A stretch of 64,000 nucleotides of DNA from Onthophagus taurus (Eukaryota > Arthropoda > Insecta > Coleoptera > Scarabaeidae). Numbering within the stretch: the first letter of the stretch is position 1; every line of letters starts with the position of its first letter. Where the stretch lies: the NCBI RefSeq assembly GCF_036711975.1, contig NC_091971.1, positions 13,523,501-13,587,500 on the forward strand, given 5' to 3'. The notes beneath the pieces were generated by a model. That model was not told the origin of the DNA, made no database searches, and worked only from the letters and a program-made list of their open reading frames with translations. The position numbers and the translations under genes were made by a program. This document shows, in pieces, positions 10,883 to 20,739 of the stretch.

Positions 10883-11810
10883 ATGTCTAAAATTACTGCG
10901 GTTTTAAAACAACTTAAACCTAACCTTAAAAGCGTTTCATTTGAGTTAATTCATAATAAAAAGGTATTAAATTTAGAGGAAATTACTAAATTATCACCAC
11001 TTTTTTGTTCAGTAACTTGGTTAGATAATAATCTAAAAGATTTAGAGAGTCATCCCAGCGTTTCTTTGGCAAAAGAATTAATAAAAAATGATCTAAATGT
11101 AATTTTACACCTACCCGGAAAAATTTTTGATCGAGAAACGGCTATAAAACTTTTAAATTTAGCTCAAAGTATTGGTATTAGAAATATTTTAGCTTTACAA
11201 GGTGGTGAGTATAAATCCATCCTAAATTAATATCACCAAAATTAAATTTTACTTATTTTTAGAATATTCCTTATGGAAAGATGTTGCAAAAGATGATTTT
11301 CCTTTCGCTAAAGATTTGGTGGAGTTCATAAAAGAAAATTATAAAGATTATTTTTGTGTCGGTATCACAGGTTATCCTTCTGGACATCATAGAGTTGCAA
11401 CTTTAGAATTGGATACAAAATATTTAAAAGAAAAGTCGCTAAAAGCTGATTTTATTATAACTCAAGCGGTTTTTGATGTTGCCAGTTTAAAAAGTTTTTA
11501 TAAAAGATGCGAAGATAACGATATTAATTTGCCAATCATTCCAGGAATTTTTATTATTAACAGTCACGATTCTTTAATGCACATGATTAAGTTGTGTAAA
11601 TTAACTCTTCCTGAACAAGTTAAAGATTTCTTGGAGAATAATAAAAATAACAAAGAGGTTATAAAAAATTATGGCATTGAAAGTGCAATTAATGTTATTG
11701 GGGGATTATTAAGCGATGAGGAAGTTTCAATAAAATGTGTTCATATTTTTACAATGAATAATTTTGAAAATGTTAAAGAAGTGTTAAAAATAGTAAAACC
11801 AGCTGGTTAG
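10883..11810 (+). CDS. MTHFR-like protein C (catalytic domain only, 2 exons)
   Basis: Exons 10883-11204 and 11263-11810, separated by a 58-bp intron (donor gtgagt, acceptor tttttag), encode 289 aa. The methylenetetrahydrofolate reductase barrel is complete: SFELI (E21, catalytic Glu position), VTWLD, ILHLPG, NILALQGE, GITGYPSGH, LDTKYLKEK, ADFIITQAVFD (Q175), PIIPGIF, KNYGIESAINV, VHIFTMNN. The regulatory domain of animal MTHFR is absent. The RGD tripeptide is QGE, so the active-site Asp is Glu108. It shares the intron 1 position and phase with gene A but lacks A's second intron (the KEK-S junction is continuous). It is better preserved than A at the folate-binding end. Two deleted copies precede it. 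Confidence 0.85.
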
Positions 11811-12039
11811 AATATAATGGACAAAATATTTTTAAGTCATACTGTGAATATTATCTATTTAATACATCAGAATGTTTAAATATATATGTTAGCACTCATA
11901 GATAGAATATTATTTGGGAAATCCTATTATGAGCTATAAAATGAAACAACCGATTAGATTTTAGCTCAGGTTTACTTTTTAAGTGAAAGAAGTGAAATGA
12001 TAGAAAGTATCATGTCTACTACGAGGCGAAGGAAGGGCC

Positions 12040-13955
12040 TTGCATCTTGTATCTCCTTCTTCCAAACAGTTAGAAGTCTTTTTCCAGCAGTATCTAGCAT
12101 TCTGGAAGCAGTAGGTAGTCTTTTGGAAAAGATATCTCCCATTTTCAGGCTGTTATTAGTCTTTTGGAAGCAATATCTCGCCTTCCCAAGTAGATAATAG
12201 TCTTTTCCCGCAGTATTTAGCATTCTGGAAGCAGTAAGAAGTCTTTGGGAACCAATATCTCCTTCTTCCAAATAGTTAGAAGTCTTTTACCAGCAGTACC
12301 TAGCATTCTGTAAGCAGTAGGTAGTCTTTTGGAAAGAATATCTCCTATTTCCAAGCAGTTATTACTCTTTTGCCAGCAATATCTAGCATTCTGCAGGCAG
12401 TAGGTAGCCTTTTGGAAAAGATATCTCCAATTTTCAGGCCGTTATTAGTCGTTTGGAAGGAATATCTCGCCTGCCCAAGTGGATAATAGTCTTTTCCAGC
12501 AGTATTTAGCGTTCTAGAAGCAGTAAGTAGTCTTTGGGAAACACTACCTCCTTCTTCCAAACAGTTACAAGTCTTTTACCAGCAGTATCTAGCATTGTGG
12601 AAGCAGTAGGTAGTCTTTTGGAAAGATATCTCCTATTTCCAAGCAGTTATTAGTCTTTTGAAAGCAGTATCTAGCATTCTGCAGGCAGTAGGTAGTCTTT
12701 TGGAAAGGATATCTCCCATTTTCAGGCAGTTATTAGTCATTTGGAACCAATATCTCGCCTTCCCAAGTAGATAATAGTCTTTTCCAGCAGTATTTAGCAT
12801 TCTGGAAGCAGTAAGAAGTCTTTGGGAACCAGTACCTCCTTCTTCTAAATAGTTAGAAGTCTTTTACCAGTAGTGTCTAATATTCTGGAAGCAGTAGGTA
12901 GTCTTTTGGAAAGGATATCTCCTTTTTCCATGCAGTTATTAGTCTTTTGGAAGGAATATCTCGCCTTCCCAAGTAGATAGTAGACTTTTTCAGCTGTATT
13001 TAGTATTCTGGAAGTAGTAAGTAGACTTTAGGAAACAGTATCTCCTTCTTCCAAACAGTTAGAAGTCTTTTGCCAGCAGAATCTAACATTCTGTAGGTAG
13101 TAGGTAGCCTTTTGGAAAGGATATCTCCCATTTTCAGGCAGTTATTAGTCTTTTGGAAGCAATATCTCACCTTCCCAAGTACATAATAGTCTTTTCCAGC
13201 AGTATTTAGCGTTCTAGAAGCAGTAAGTAGTCTTTGGGAAACACTATCTCCTTCTTCCAAATAGTTAGAAGTCTTTTATCAGCAATATCTAGCATTGTGG
13301 AAGCAGTAGGTACTCTTTTGGAAAGGATATCTCCTATTTCCAAGCAGTTATTAGTCTTTTGGAAGCAATATCTCGCCTTCCCAAGTAGATAGTGGTCTTT
13401 TCCAGCAGCATTTAGCGTTCTAGAAGCAGTAAATAGTCCTTGTGAAACAGTATCTCCTTCTTCCAAACAGTTAGAAGTCTTTTACCAGCAGTATCTATCA
13501 TTCTGGAGGCAGTAGGTAGTCTTTTGAAAAGGATATCTCCTATTTCCATGCAGTTATTAGTCTTTTGGCAGTAATATCTCGCCTTCTCAAGTAGATAGTA
13601 CTCTTTTTCAGCAGTATTTAGCATTCTGGAAGCGGTAAATAGTCTTTCGGAAAGCATATTTCCTATTTTTAGGCAGTTATTAGTCTTTTGGAAGCAATAC
13701 CTCGCCGTTCCAAGTAGATAGTAGTCGTTTCCAGCAGTATTTAACGCCCTGGAAGTAGTAAGTAGTCTTTGGAAAATAGTCTCCCCTTCTTCCAAATAGT
13801 TAGAAGTCTTTTGCCAGCAGAATCTAGCATCCTGGAAGCAGTAGGAAACTTTTGGAAAGAATATATCTCTTTTCCAAGCAGTTATTAGTTTTTTCCTAGT
13901 AGTATCTAGTCTTCTAACAGTAATGTCTAACATTCTGGAAGCAGTAGGTAATTAA
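12040..13955 (+). repeat. Main satellite array: 41-bp monomers, 206-bp higher-order unit
   Basis: Five monomers of 41, 41, 41, 42 and 41 bp can be read in order. They begin AGTCTTTTGGAAGCAATATC, AGTCTTTTCCAGCAGTATTT, AGTCTTTGGGAAACAGTATC, AGTCTTTTGCCAGCAGTATC and AGCCTTTTGGAAAGGATATC, and together make a 206-bp unit that repeats (for example 13000, 13206, 13412). Several monomers contain an inverted pair CCAG...CTGG. Some units lack one or two monomers. The array starts just after the 3' flank of MTHFR-like C. The minus-strand open frames here are periodic artefacts. Confidence 0.9.
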
Positions 13956-14213
13956 GAATAAGAATAATTAAGCATTTTCTCTTTCAAGGTCTTTGTGGCT
14001 ATCTTTGAAAACATCATCGGGTGTAAAACGGAGGCTATATCGCTTGAAAACAATGAAAAAAGTAACCAAGGCCGTTTTCGAAGATATCGGCCGCCCTGAT
14101 CATCAATATTTAGTCTTGTTTACGTAGTAAGTAGTACTTAGAAAGCAGTATCTAGGCTTTTCCAAGCAGTTAACATTCTTTTTGCAGTAGTCTGTAATAT
14201 TTGGAAACAAAAG

Positions 14214-14343
14214 GAAGCAGATTGAAGACCGATGGCGAGCAGACATAGACATCATATTGGACTGGTGTAAAACAAATGAAATGGAGGTATCAAGAAATAA
14301 GATAACTGTTATGATATTGAAGCAAAACCTAAGTAAAAACTAA
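14214..14343 (+). pseudogene. LINE reverse transcriptase fragment linked to the satellite
   Basis: The frame reads KQIEDRWRADIDIILDWCK then TNEMEVSRNKITVMILK and QNLSKN. This matches the region after the catalytic box in R1-type LINE reverse transcriptases (WC..N.M.VS..KT.MMLLKG.L). Related copies sit at about 46736-46832, 48077-48173, 49385-49505 and 49897-50001, always between satellite islands. Confidence 0.5.
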
Positions 14344-14349
14344 CTTCTT

Positions 14350-14960
14350 GTCCTCTTGTGGAAGTTCTGTTCAGGAGTATCTAGCGATCTGGTAGCTGTA
14401 AGTAGTATTTTAGTTGCAGTATTTCCTCTTTCCAAGCAGATCGTAGTTTTTTCCAGCAGTACTGGAAGCTTTTGGAAAGGATATATCCTACTTCCAGGCA
14501 GGTACTAGTCTTTTGGAAGCAATATCTCGCCTTTACAAGTAGGTAGTAGTCTTTTTCAGCAGTATTTAGCGTTCTGGAAGCAGTAAGTAGTCTTTGGGAA
14601 ATAATATTTCCTTCTTCCAAACAGTTAGAAGTCTTTTGCCAGCAGTATTTATTCTTCTAAAAGCAGTGTCTAACGTTCTGGAAGCTGTAGGTAGTAGTTC
14701 AGATAAAAAAAATAATTAAGAATTTTCTCTTTCCAATCATCATCGTATCAAGAAATTAGATAACTTTTATGATAGGGAAGGAAAACCTATCTAAAAGCTA
14801 ACATTGGAGTATCTAGCGCTCTGATAGCAGTATCTAGCATTCTGGAAGCAGTAAGAAACTTTTGGAAACAGTATCTCTTTTTGCCAAGCAGGTATTAGTT
14901 TTTTGCCAGCAGTATCTAGTAGTCTTCTAAAAACAGTATCTAATGTTCTGGAAGGAGTGG
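14350..14960 (+). repeat. Satellite islands and flanking module
   Basis: Degenerate 41-bp monomers at about 14390-14700 and 14815-14960 are separated by a short copy of the LINE-like segment (AGGAAAACCTATCTAAAAGC). The order resembles the three modules at 46-50 kb. Confidence 0.75.
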
Positions 14961-15238
14961 GTAATCAAGTAGGCATTAGAATTTTGTGTTCCATCAAGTG
15001 ACTTAGGTCAAAATTGACATTTGTATGTTGTCAAAAAATCTTGTGTCATCTCAAGGACGGTACAATCTTAAAGTACTGCCAGATCCTTTGTTCTAGGTTC
15101 TTTATTCAGTTTCTAGTTGTAGTGAGAGTTTTAAAGCTAATGTTAGTTCTAGTTTTTGTTGTTATTCATTTTTATTGATTTTATTGCACCATCTATTGGT
15201 GAAACTTTGAAACTTTCAATTGATTGTTATCCTAAAAG

Positions 15239-15371
15239 TTTGTCTATCGTCCGATAGGAACGCTAGTATCGCTGCATCATAACCATCATAACGAAGGAGA
15301 GGAGTTGCGTTCTCTGCTCCTCCTACAGCACCAGCTCAGCGCCAGCAGGAAGATGCAAAATGAATACGACG
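15239..15371 (+). CDS. Candidate exon of a host gene (glutamine/leucine-rich)
   Basis: A GC-richer stretch opens in a frame reading LVSLHHNHHNEGEELRSLLL then QHQLSASRKMQNEYD, and ends at donor GTTAGT (phase 1). A possible acceptor is CCTAAAAG at 15231-15238. Base composition is unlike the surrounding AT-rich repeats and like the exons at 33.0 and 45.2 kb on the same strand. I do not recognise the protein. Whether it belongs to the same gene as those exons is inference. The phase would fit a join at 33030, but that acceptor has no pyrimidine tract. Confidence 0.4.
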
Positions 15372-16190
15372 GTTAGTTATTTTTGAACGTCTGGACGGTG
15401 CGGAGTGCAAAAAGTACATACACATCGCCCCCTACAATCACAATTTGATTTTTCAAAAAAAAAAAATAATAATAATAAAATATTCACAAACCGGATTATA
15501 AAACTTCCCTTATCTTACAATAAATAAAAAAGAAATAGAAAACGTAGAAATCGAACGTCGTCCTCACCAACCACAGAATACAGTCATCATCATCAATTTA
15601 GAAAGCTGATTTTTTTCTTCTTCGTGCAATTTAATTTACGTGAACGATAATAATTTGTGTTTGTTCAATTTTAAAATCGTTTATAACACAACCTTGACCT
15701 CCTGCAAGCGAAACATAACCTCAAAAATTGCGTTCTCAATTTTAAAAAGGGGATGGAGTATCGTTTTAACACTTTTTTGAGAACCTGAAAAGATTATAAT
15801 GACGAAGGTAGTTCGATGTTGCGTGTTTGATTTTTTATTTCAATCTATCTTTAATATTTGTTATTTCTTTTATTTTACTAATTTTTGCCATTCTTTTTTA
15901 CTAAATTTTTAAGGTATTATTCAAATTTTTAAAATTAAACAAATTTAAGAACGAATATACTAACTAACAGCATGATTTCTATGTTTTGATTGAATCAATG
16001 TTTTTGTGTTATTTTTATATGTTCTTGCATCTTTTCTGTCTTGTTATTATTTCGTATATTCTTGGTACTTGGTGTTTTTTTGCATCTTCACGAAACAGTT
16101 TGTTCGTTTATTGGGCTGATTTTGTAGATTAAAGCTGTGTTTTTCATGTTTTAATAAAAACGACAAATAATACCACAAATATATATAAAA
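15372..16190. other. AT-rich sequence, no gene seen
   Basis: I see no convincing coding frame or repeat. If 15239-15371 is an exon, this is the start of its downstream intron. Confidence 0.4.
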
Positions 16191-16429
16191 TGCGTATACA
16201 CTGTGTTCATAAAGTATGGAATCAATTTAATCAAAATTCTGGGGATATTCTTCCAGAAAAAATACTTGGACATCAATTTGGTCCCAAGTACCATGCCTAA
16301 GTTGACATTTTTAATACTTAGGAATTTGAACCCCATTTTTTGTTGCATTTATGGATTTTGCATCAAATTCTGAGTATTTTTCATTTAGCACATCTTATTG
16401 TTAGTCGATATTCAGTTATATCTTTTCAT

Positions 16430-16975
16430 GGAGCGAAGTGGCATACCAAAAAAACTTTTGGTACAACGAGCTGCAAAACGAGGTCAAAAAGGTTGGACTG
16501 GAGATAAACGTAGAAAAAACTAAATACTTAAACCTGTAACCAAAGAAACGAGGAGGAATTAGACGTATGTTGAAAACTTCTTGAATCTGGGAGCCGAAAT
16601 ACATAAATCAAACCTAATAGAGCCTACTACGCTAACAAAAAGTTGATCAGGTCTAGAATCATCTTTAGAACAACCAAAATGAGGATATACAAAATATACA
16701 ACATATGGATCAGAAACATAGAGCCTGGCAGCTACCGATATAAAGAAACTTCTTGTATTTCGCCTCAGGTTGATTGGACATGTCATGAGAATGTCAAATC
16801 ACCGGCTATCAAGAAGAATGTTTGAGTCTAACATGACAGGAGGACGATACCAAGGGCAACCTCGAAATTGCTACAAGGATGAACTGGAAAGGAATCTTCC
16901 AAGTAAAATTGGAAAGGCAGACCTACAGACCGAGATGGATGGCACGAAGTCGTGAGGGTTACCCCGAGCTGTAAC
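16430..16975 (+). pseudogene. LINE reverse transcriptase 3' end fragment
   Basis: Broken frames give GLEINVEKTKYL early, then RLIGHVMRMSNHRLSRRMFE and GGRYQGQPRNCYKDELERNL. The GHV.RM block followed by a G.R..G.P motif is typical of the C-terminal region of LINE reverse transcriptases. Several stops are present. Confidence 0.65.
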
Positions 16976-17039
16976 GCCGAAGAAAAAATTGTAGTTAAAA
17001 AAATATTGTTACTATTTTATTTCGGGTAAAAGAATCTCA

Positions 17040-17200
17040 AAAATGTTGTATACAAAACTAAATCACTTCATGACTTAAAAACTAGAATTAGAAGGGAATG
17101 TGCTGACATTAGTCAAGAAATAATTATTAGGGTCCAGCATGAATTTATCGATCGTTTGGGATATTGCCAGGGCACAAGAAGGGTTTCAGTTTCAACATTT
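17040..17200 (+). pseudogene. Transposase C-terminal remnant
   Basis: The frame LHDLKTRIRRECADISQEII followed by VQHEFIDRLGYCQGTRRVSV resembles the helical C-terminus of the transposase family also seen on the minus strand at 30.9-31.6 and 61.3-61.6 kb (LRDRVMRALRTID, ERRVEKCLMVNG). Confidence 0.5.
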
Positions 17201-17499
17201 AATTAAGTAGTAAATTATTGTTCAGAATATCGACATAGTGTGCTACATGAAAGATACTTTACGTAGACTCCATAAATGCAACAAAAAATGAGTGTTCATT
17301 TAAAAATGACAACTAGGGATGGTATATTAATTTTTGGGACACCTGTACATTTCAAATTTATCTCAAAAAATATAACATTGATGTCCAAGCCATTTTTCTG
17401 GAAGAATATCCCTCGAATTTGTATCGAATTGATTCCATACTTTATGTACATACCAAGTGTATATCTATTTCTTCCGTGAATTTCTTTTTTTTATTGTTG

Positions 17500-18390
17500 T
17501 TCATTTACGATTGTATATGGTCATAAAACGAGAATCCATACAAAAGAATGGATTTCTTTTTATGTTCGTTATCTTAAAAGCCAGCGAATGATGTTGGAGA
17601 TGGTTGTATTATCGATTCACTTAATACAAATTACTCAAGATTTTATTTTATACAAGAACGGCACTGAACTTGACCACCTACTTCGTTTTCTTTATAAAAT
17701 TAGCTGAAATATATATAACTTTCAAATCACATGTTCTAAATACACAAATCAACAAAGTAAATTGCCAAATTATTGTTTAACTTATCAATTGATTTGTAAT
17801 GATAATGATAGTTTAAAATGACAAGTAATTAAAGTTTTAGTCATCATGGCAGAGAAAACATTACTTGAAAATAAATCGCAATAAATAGATGAAGACAATT
17901 TGAAAGAGTATGAGCATAAAGATTTTTTTCTAGTATTCTATTTCCAGTTTTAGTTGTGGCAAGTATTGTTGTTTTCTGACAATTATTATATTTTTCCTTT
18001 CTACAGTTGTCAAACTCTCTGAAGTCTACCAGAAAATGTCAGAAAAAAAAAGTTAGAACGTTGACGAGATTCTTTATAAATTATACATACATTCATGGAG
18101 GCAATACTTTTTTCCACCATTTAAAGGTTTGGTGTGATAAGTTGTATTACTTTTGAGACATTAAGTTTACTGTCATTTATTGTTGTCTATATAATTTGAT
18201 GGGAGTGACTAAGTATCAGGACTTCTTTTGAGTTCAGCCATAAGTATTTCTGTTCAAGTTTCATTACAAGCAGTTTCCATAGAAATGTTCCTGCTTTGAA
18301 ATCTTGCATTCTCTTTACAAGTCATTCCCCTAAGGTTCCTTAAGAAACTTTTTCTTATAAATGTCAAAAACGTAGGGTAGCCTCTTTGGT
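17500..18390. other. Unassigned AT-rich sequence
   Basis: I see no gene and no clear repeat. It contains sequence that continues into the duplicated block downstream. Confidence 0.35.
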
Positions 18391-19960
18391 AATCGCAGTG
18401 CTTGATTAGCTATAAAGGAGCTATTTTCCTATTTTTTAAAATTCGCTGTACTTTCATCTACGGACTAGAAAGGGTTTCCAGATCTTGCATTCAAAAATAA
18501 GTGTTTTTCAGATTACTTAGACAATTTGAAATACTAAAACTAATCAATAATTTGAGGCGATTTTCTGAAATTACACGTTTCTTAGGGAATAGTCTTATTT
18601 AAAGACCAGTAATGGTGAACTACACTTTTGTAGTCAATACATCCAGCCTTTCATTGCTGTATTGGACAATATGGTTCAGGAAGTTTTTAAGAAACATTTC
18701 AAGAAAATGTCAATTCCAGAAGAGCTCCTATCAACATTATTTAAGATTATTGTGCTTTGACACTGACATATACAGTTTTTAGAGTATCAGTAGCAGGAAT
18801 AGGAGCTTCAATAGGTGCATTACTAAACTGTTTTCTTTTCTGGTCCATGCCAGTATTCGTTTATGTTCTATTATATCATAAATTAGAAAGTACGGATATA
18901 TAATTCAAACTTCGCCAAACAAAGTTACAGATTTTTTTAATAACTTACCTGACTATCTTGAGTATACAGAAGCAACCCAACTTGCTGTTTTCACCTTCAA
19001 GGCAGAAGAAACAGTGAATTTCTTCTGCCTTTGTTCTAGACATTCAGCATTTTAATGGAACAATTTCTAATGAACTTTTTTCTTTGGTGACTGTCCTAAT
19101 AATCCTTTCCACTAGGTAAACAGATAGAAAAGTTATCAAAAACTTCCTTGTGATATATTCTATTCAGAAAGCTAGATAAACCATGGATATATTCTTCTGA
19201 ATCAATGTTCAACTTTTGGTAATCGCAATGTTTGATTAGCTACAAAGGAGTTATTTTCCTATTTTCTTTTAAAATTCGCTGTAATTTCATCTACGGACTG
19301 GTAGGGGTTTCCAAATCTTGCATTCAAAAATAAGTGTTACTCGGATTTTTTCAGATTTATTGGCCACTTTAAAATACTAACACTAACCAATAATTTGAGG
19401 TGGTTTTTCTGAAATTGCACGTTTCTTAGGTTCATTCCCTATAGTCTTATTTGAACTTCATTGCTGTATTGTGCAATATGGTTCAGGAGGTTTTTAGGAA
19501 ACATTTCAAGAAAATATTAACTCCAGAAAAGTTCCTACCTACATTATTTAGGATTGTTGTGCTTCGACACTGATATATACAGTTTTTAGAGTATCAGTAG
19601 CAGGAACAGGAGCTTGTTTGCTATTTTAGGCGTAATTACCCAACCCAACCCAATATTATTTTAAACATCTAGTATATTTTTAGGCAGTTATCGCGAAAGC
19701 ACAGCGGCTTTAGCTTATCTACTTATTGTTAGTAATTATAACAGATCATCCGATACGGATACACTTTTTCAAGAGACGTTTTTGTTTTCCATAGAACAAC
19801 CATATTTTGTTCACTCTTTATTTTATCTTTGTTCTAGACGTTGAGCATATTTCAATGTTTTGATCAGCAGATAGAAACAGTTATCAAAAACTTTCTTGTG
19901 ATAGTTCAAAAAGCAGGATAAACAACGAATATGCGCTTCTGCAGGCAGGTTTGTTAATTC
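18390..19960. repeat. Diverged duplication of an unidentified element
   Basis: About 18395-18830 and 19215-19625 are diverged direct copies sharing CAAAAATAAGTGTT, ATTTGAGG, ACACGTTTCTTAGG and TAGAGTATCAGTAGCAGGAA. A second pair (about 19037-19200 and 19832-19955) shares TTTGTTCTAGAC and GTTATCAAAAACTT. The offset is about 800-820 bp. It looks like old transposon sequence, but no protein motif is recognisable. Confidence 0.55.
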
Positions 19961-20334
19961 TTCGTTTCTATTAATTGCAGCCTCTTTTTGCAATATAATC
20001 TATTGTGGTGTTTCTATAATCAACATATCATCAAATTGAGTTTTAAATTCTGCATGAAGGACTTCGAAATGATGACGTAGTCACCGTGAATCTTCTAAGT
20101 ATTCAGTCCAAAATTTGCTATTAGTAGCCAGTAGTTATTTCATTATCAATATTTTTCCGACGAGAATAAAATGAAACCGAATTTCAAGTAATCAATGTAG
20201 TATATCTGCTCACATTTGTTTTTAGATTCGATTAGGAAATTTTCGTCAATCTATTTGTTTATGTTCACATTCAAGGTATTACAAATCGTTTTAAATCCCT
20301 AAATTTAGACGGTAAAAGTGCATTGATACAGTAT

Positions 20335-20736
20335 TTACCAAAATCGCAGGAATATGTACACATTTCCCGGTAAATGTGCACATTTCTTTATATTTATGAT
20401 CTGCTCACGTACTACTTCATTCACATCTTGTGCAACCCCAATTTTGCTTCTCTTTGATATGGACTCCTTGAAACTCGAAAACGTGGTTTGATAACCAAGG
20501 TTGCCCATATTATCCACTTTTTGCATATACACACATGACATGGATAGTTGATTATTTACTTTTCTTGTGGTTGTGTTTTTGAAAACGCATCCATAATTAT
20601 TTGTTGTACTTGTTCTACATTCTCGATGTCTGATTTGTAATCTAAACCTTTTACTAGCTTCCATAAATAAATATAAATGTAGAATGATGAAACAATCATT
20701 CAATCCGCCGTTTGGCAAACGTTTTAATACAAGCAC
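20335..20736 (-). other. Unassigned 133-codon open frame
   Basis: This is the longest frame in a region otherwise without genes. The translation has no signal peptide, no membrane segment and no motif I recognise. Neighbouring sequence looks like decayed transposon. It may be a chance frame or a relic. Confidence 0.15.
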
Positions 20737-20739
20737 TTC

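Larger units (their letters stand above)
8638..11100 (+). repeat. Tandem 980-bp unit (A 3' flank + C exon 1 5' part), 3 copies
   Basis: The 3' flank of gene A (beginning TTAATCAATGTTGA) and the first 210 bp of exon 1 recur at a spacing of 983 and 978 bp. The starts of the exon copies are 8922, 9905 and 10883. The first two copies end in a satellite tail that rejoins the next copy at GGAAAAATTTATTAATC. The third continues into intact gene C. Confidence 0.8.
16195..17465. mobile_element. Tc1/mariner-type element with long inverted ends
   Basis: About 150-190 bp at each end are inverted copies. The left end reads TCATAAAGTATGGAATCAAT and the right end ATTGATTCCATACTTTATG, and both encode the same mirrored peptide FFWKNIPRI. 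Near the right end is a transposase C-terminal remnant (about 17040-17200). In the middle lies a LINE 3' fragment (about 16430-16975), apparently a later insertion. The element is non-functional. Confidence 0.65.

Noticed and set aside
11972..14620. Series of minus-strand open frames with a shared peptide (TASRMLNTAGKDYYLL)
   Set aside because: They are translations of the 41-bp/206-bp satellite. The unit length is not a multiple of three, and the frames start and stop at random monomer variants.
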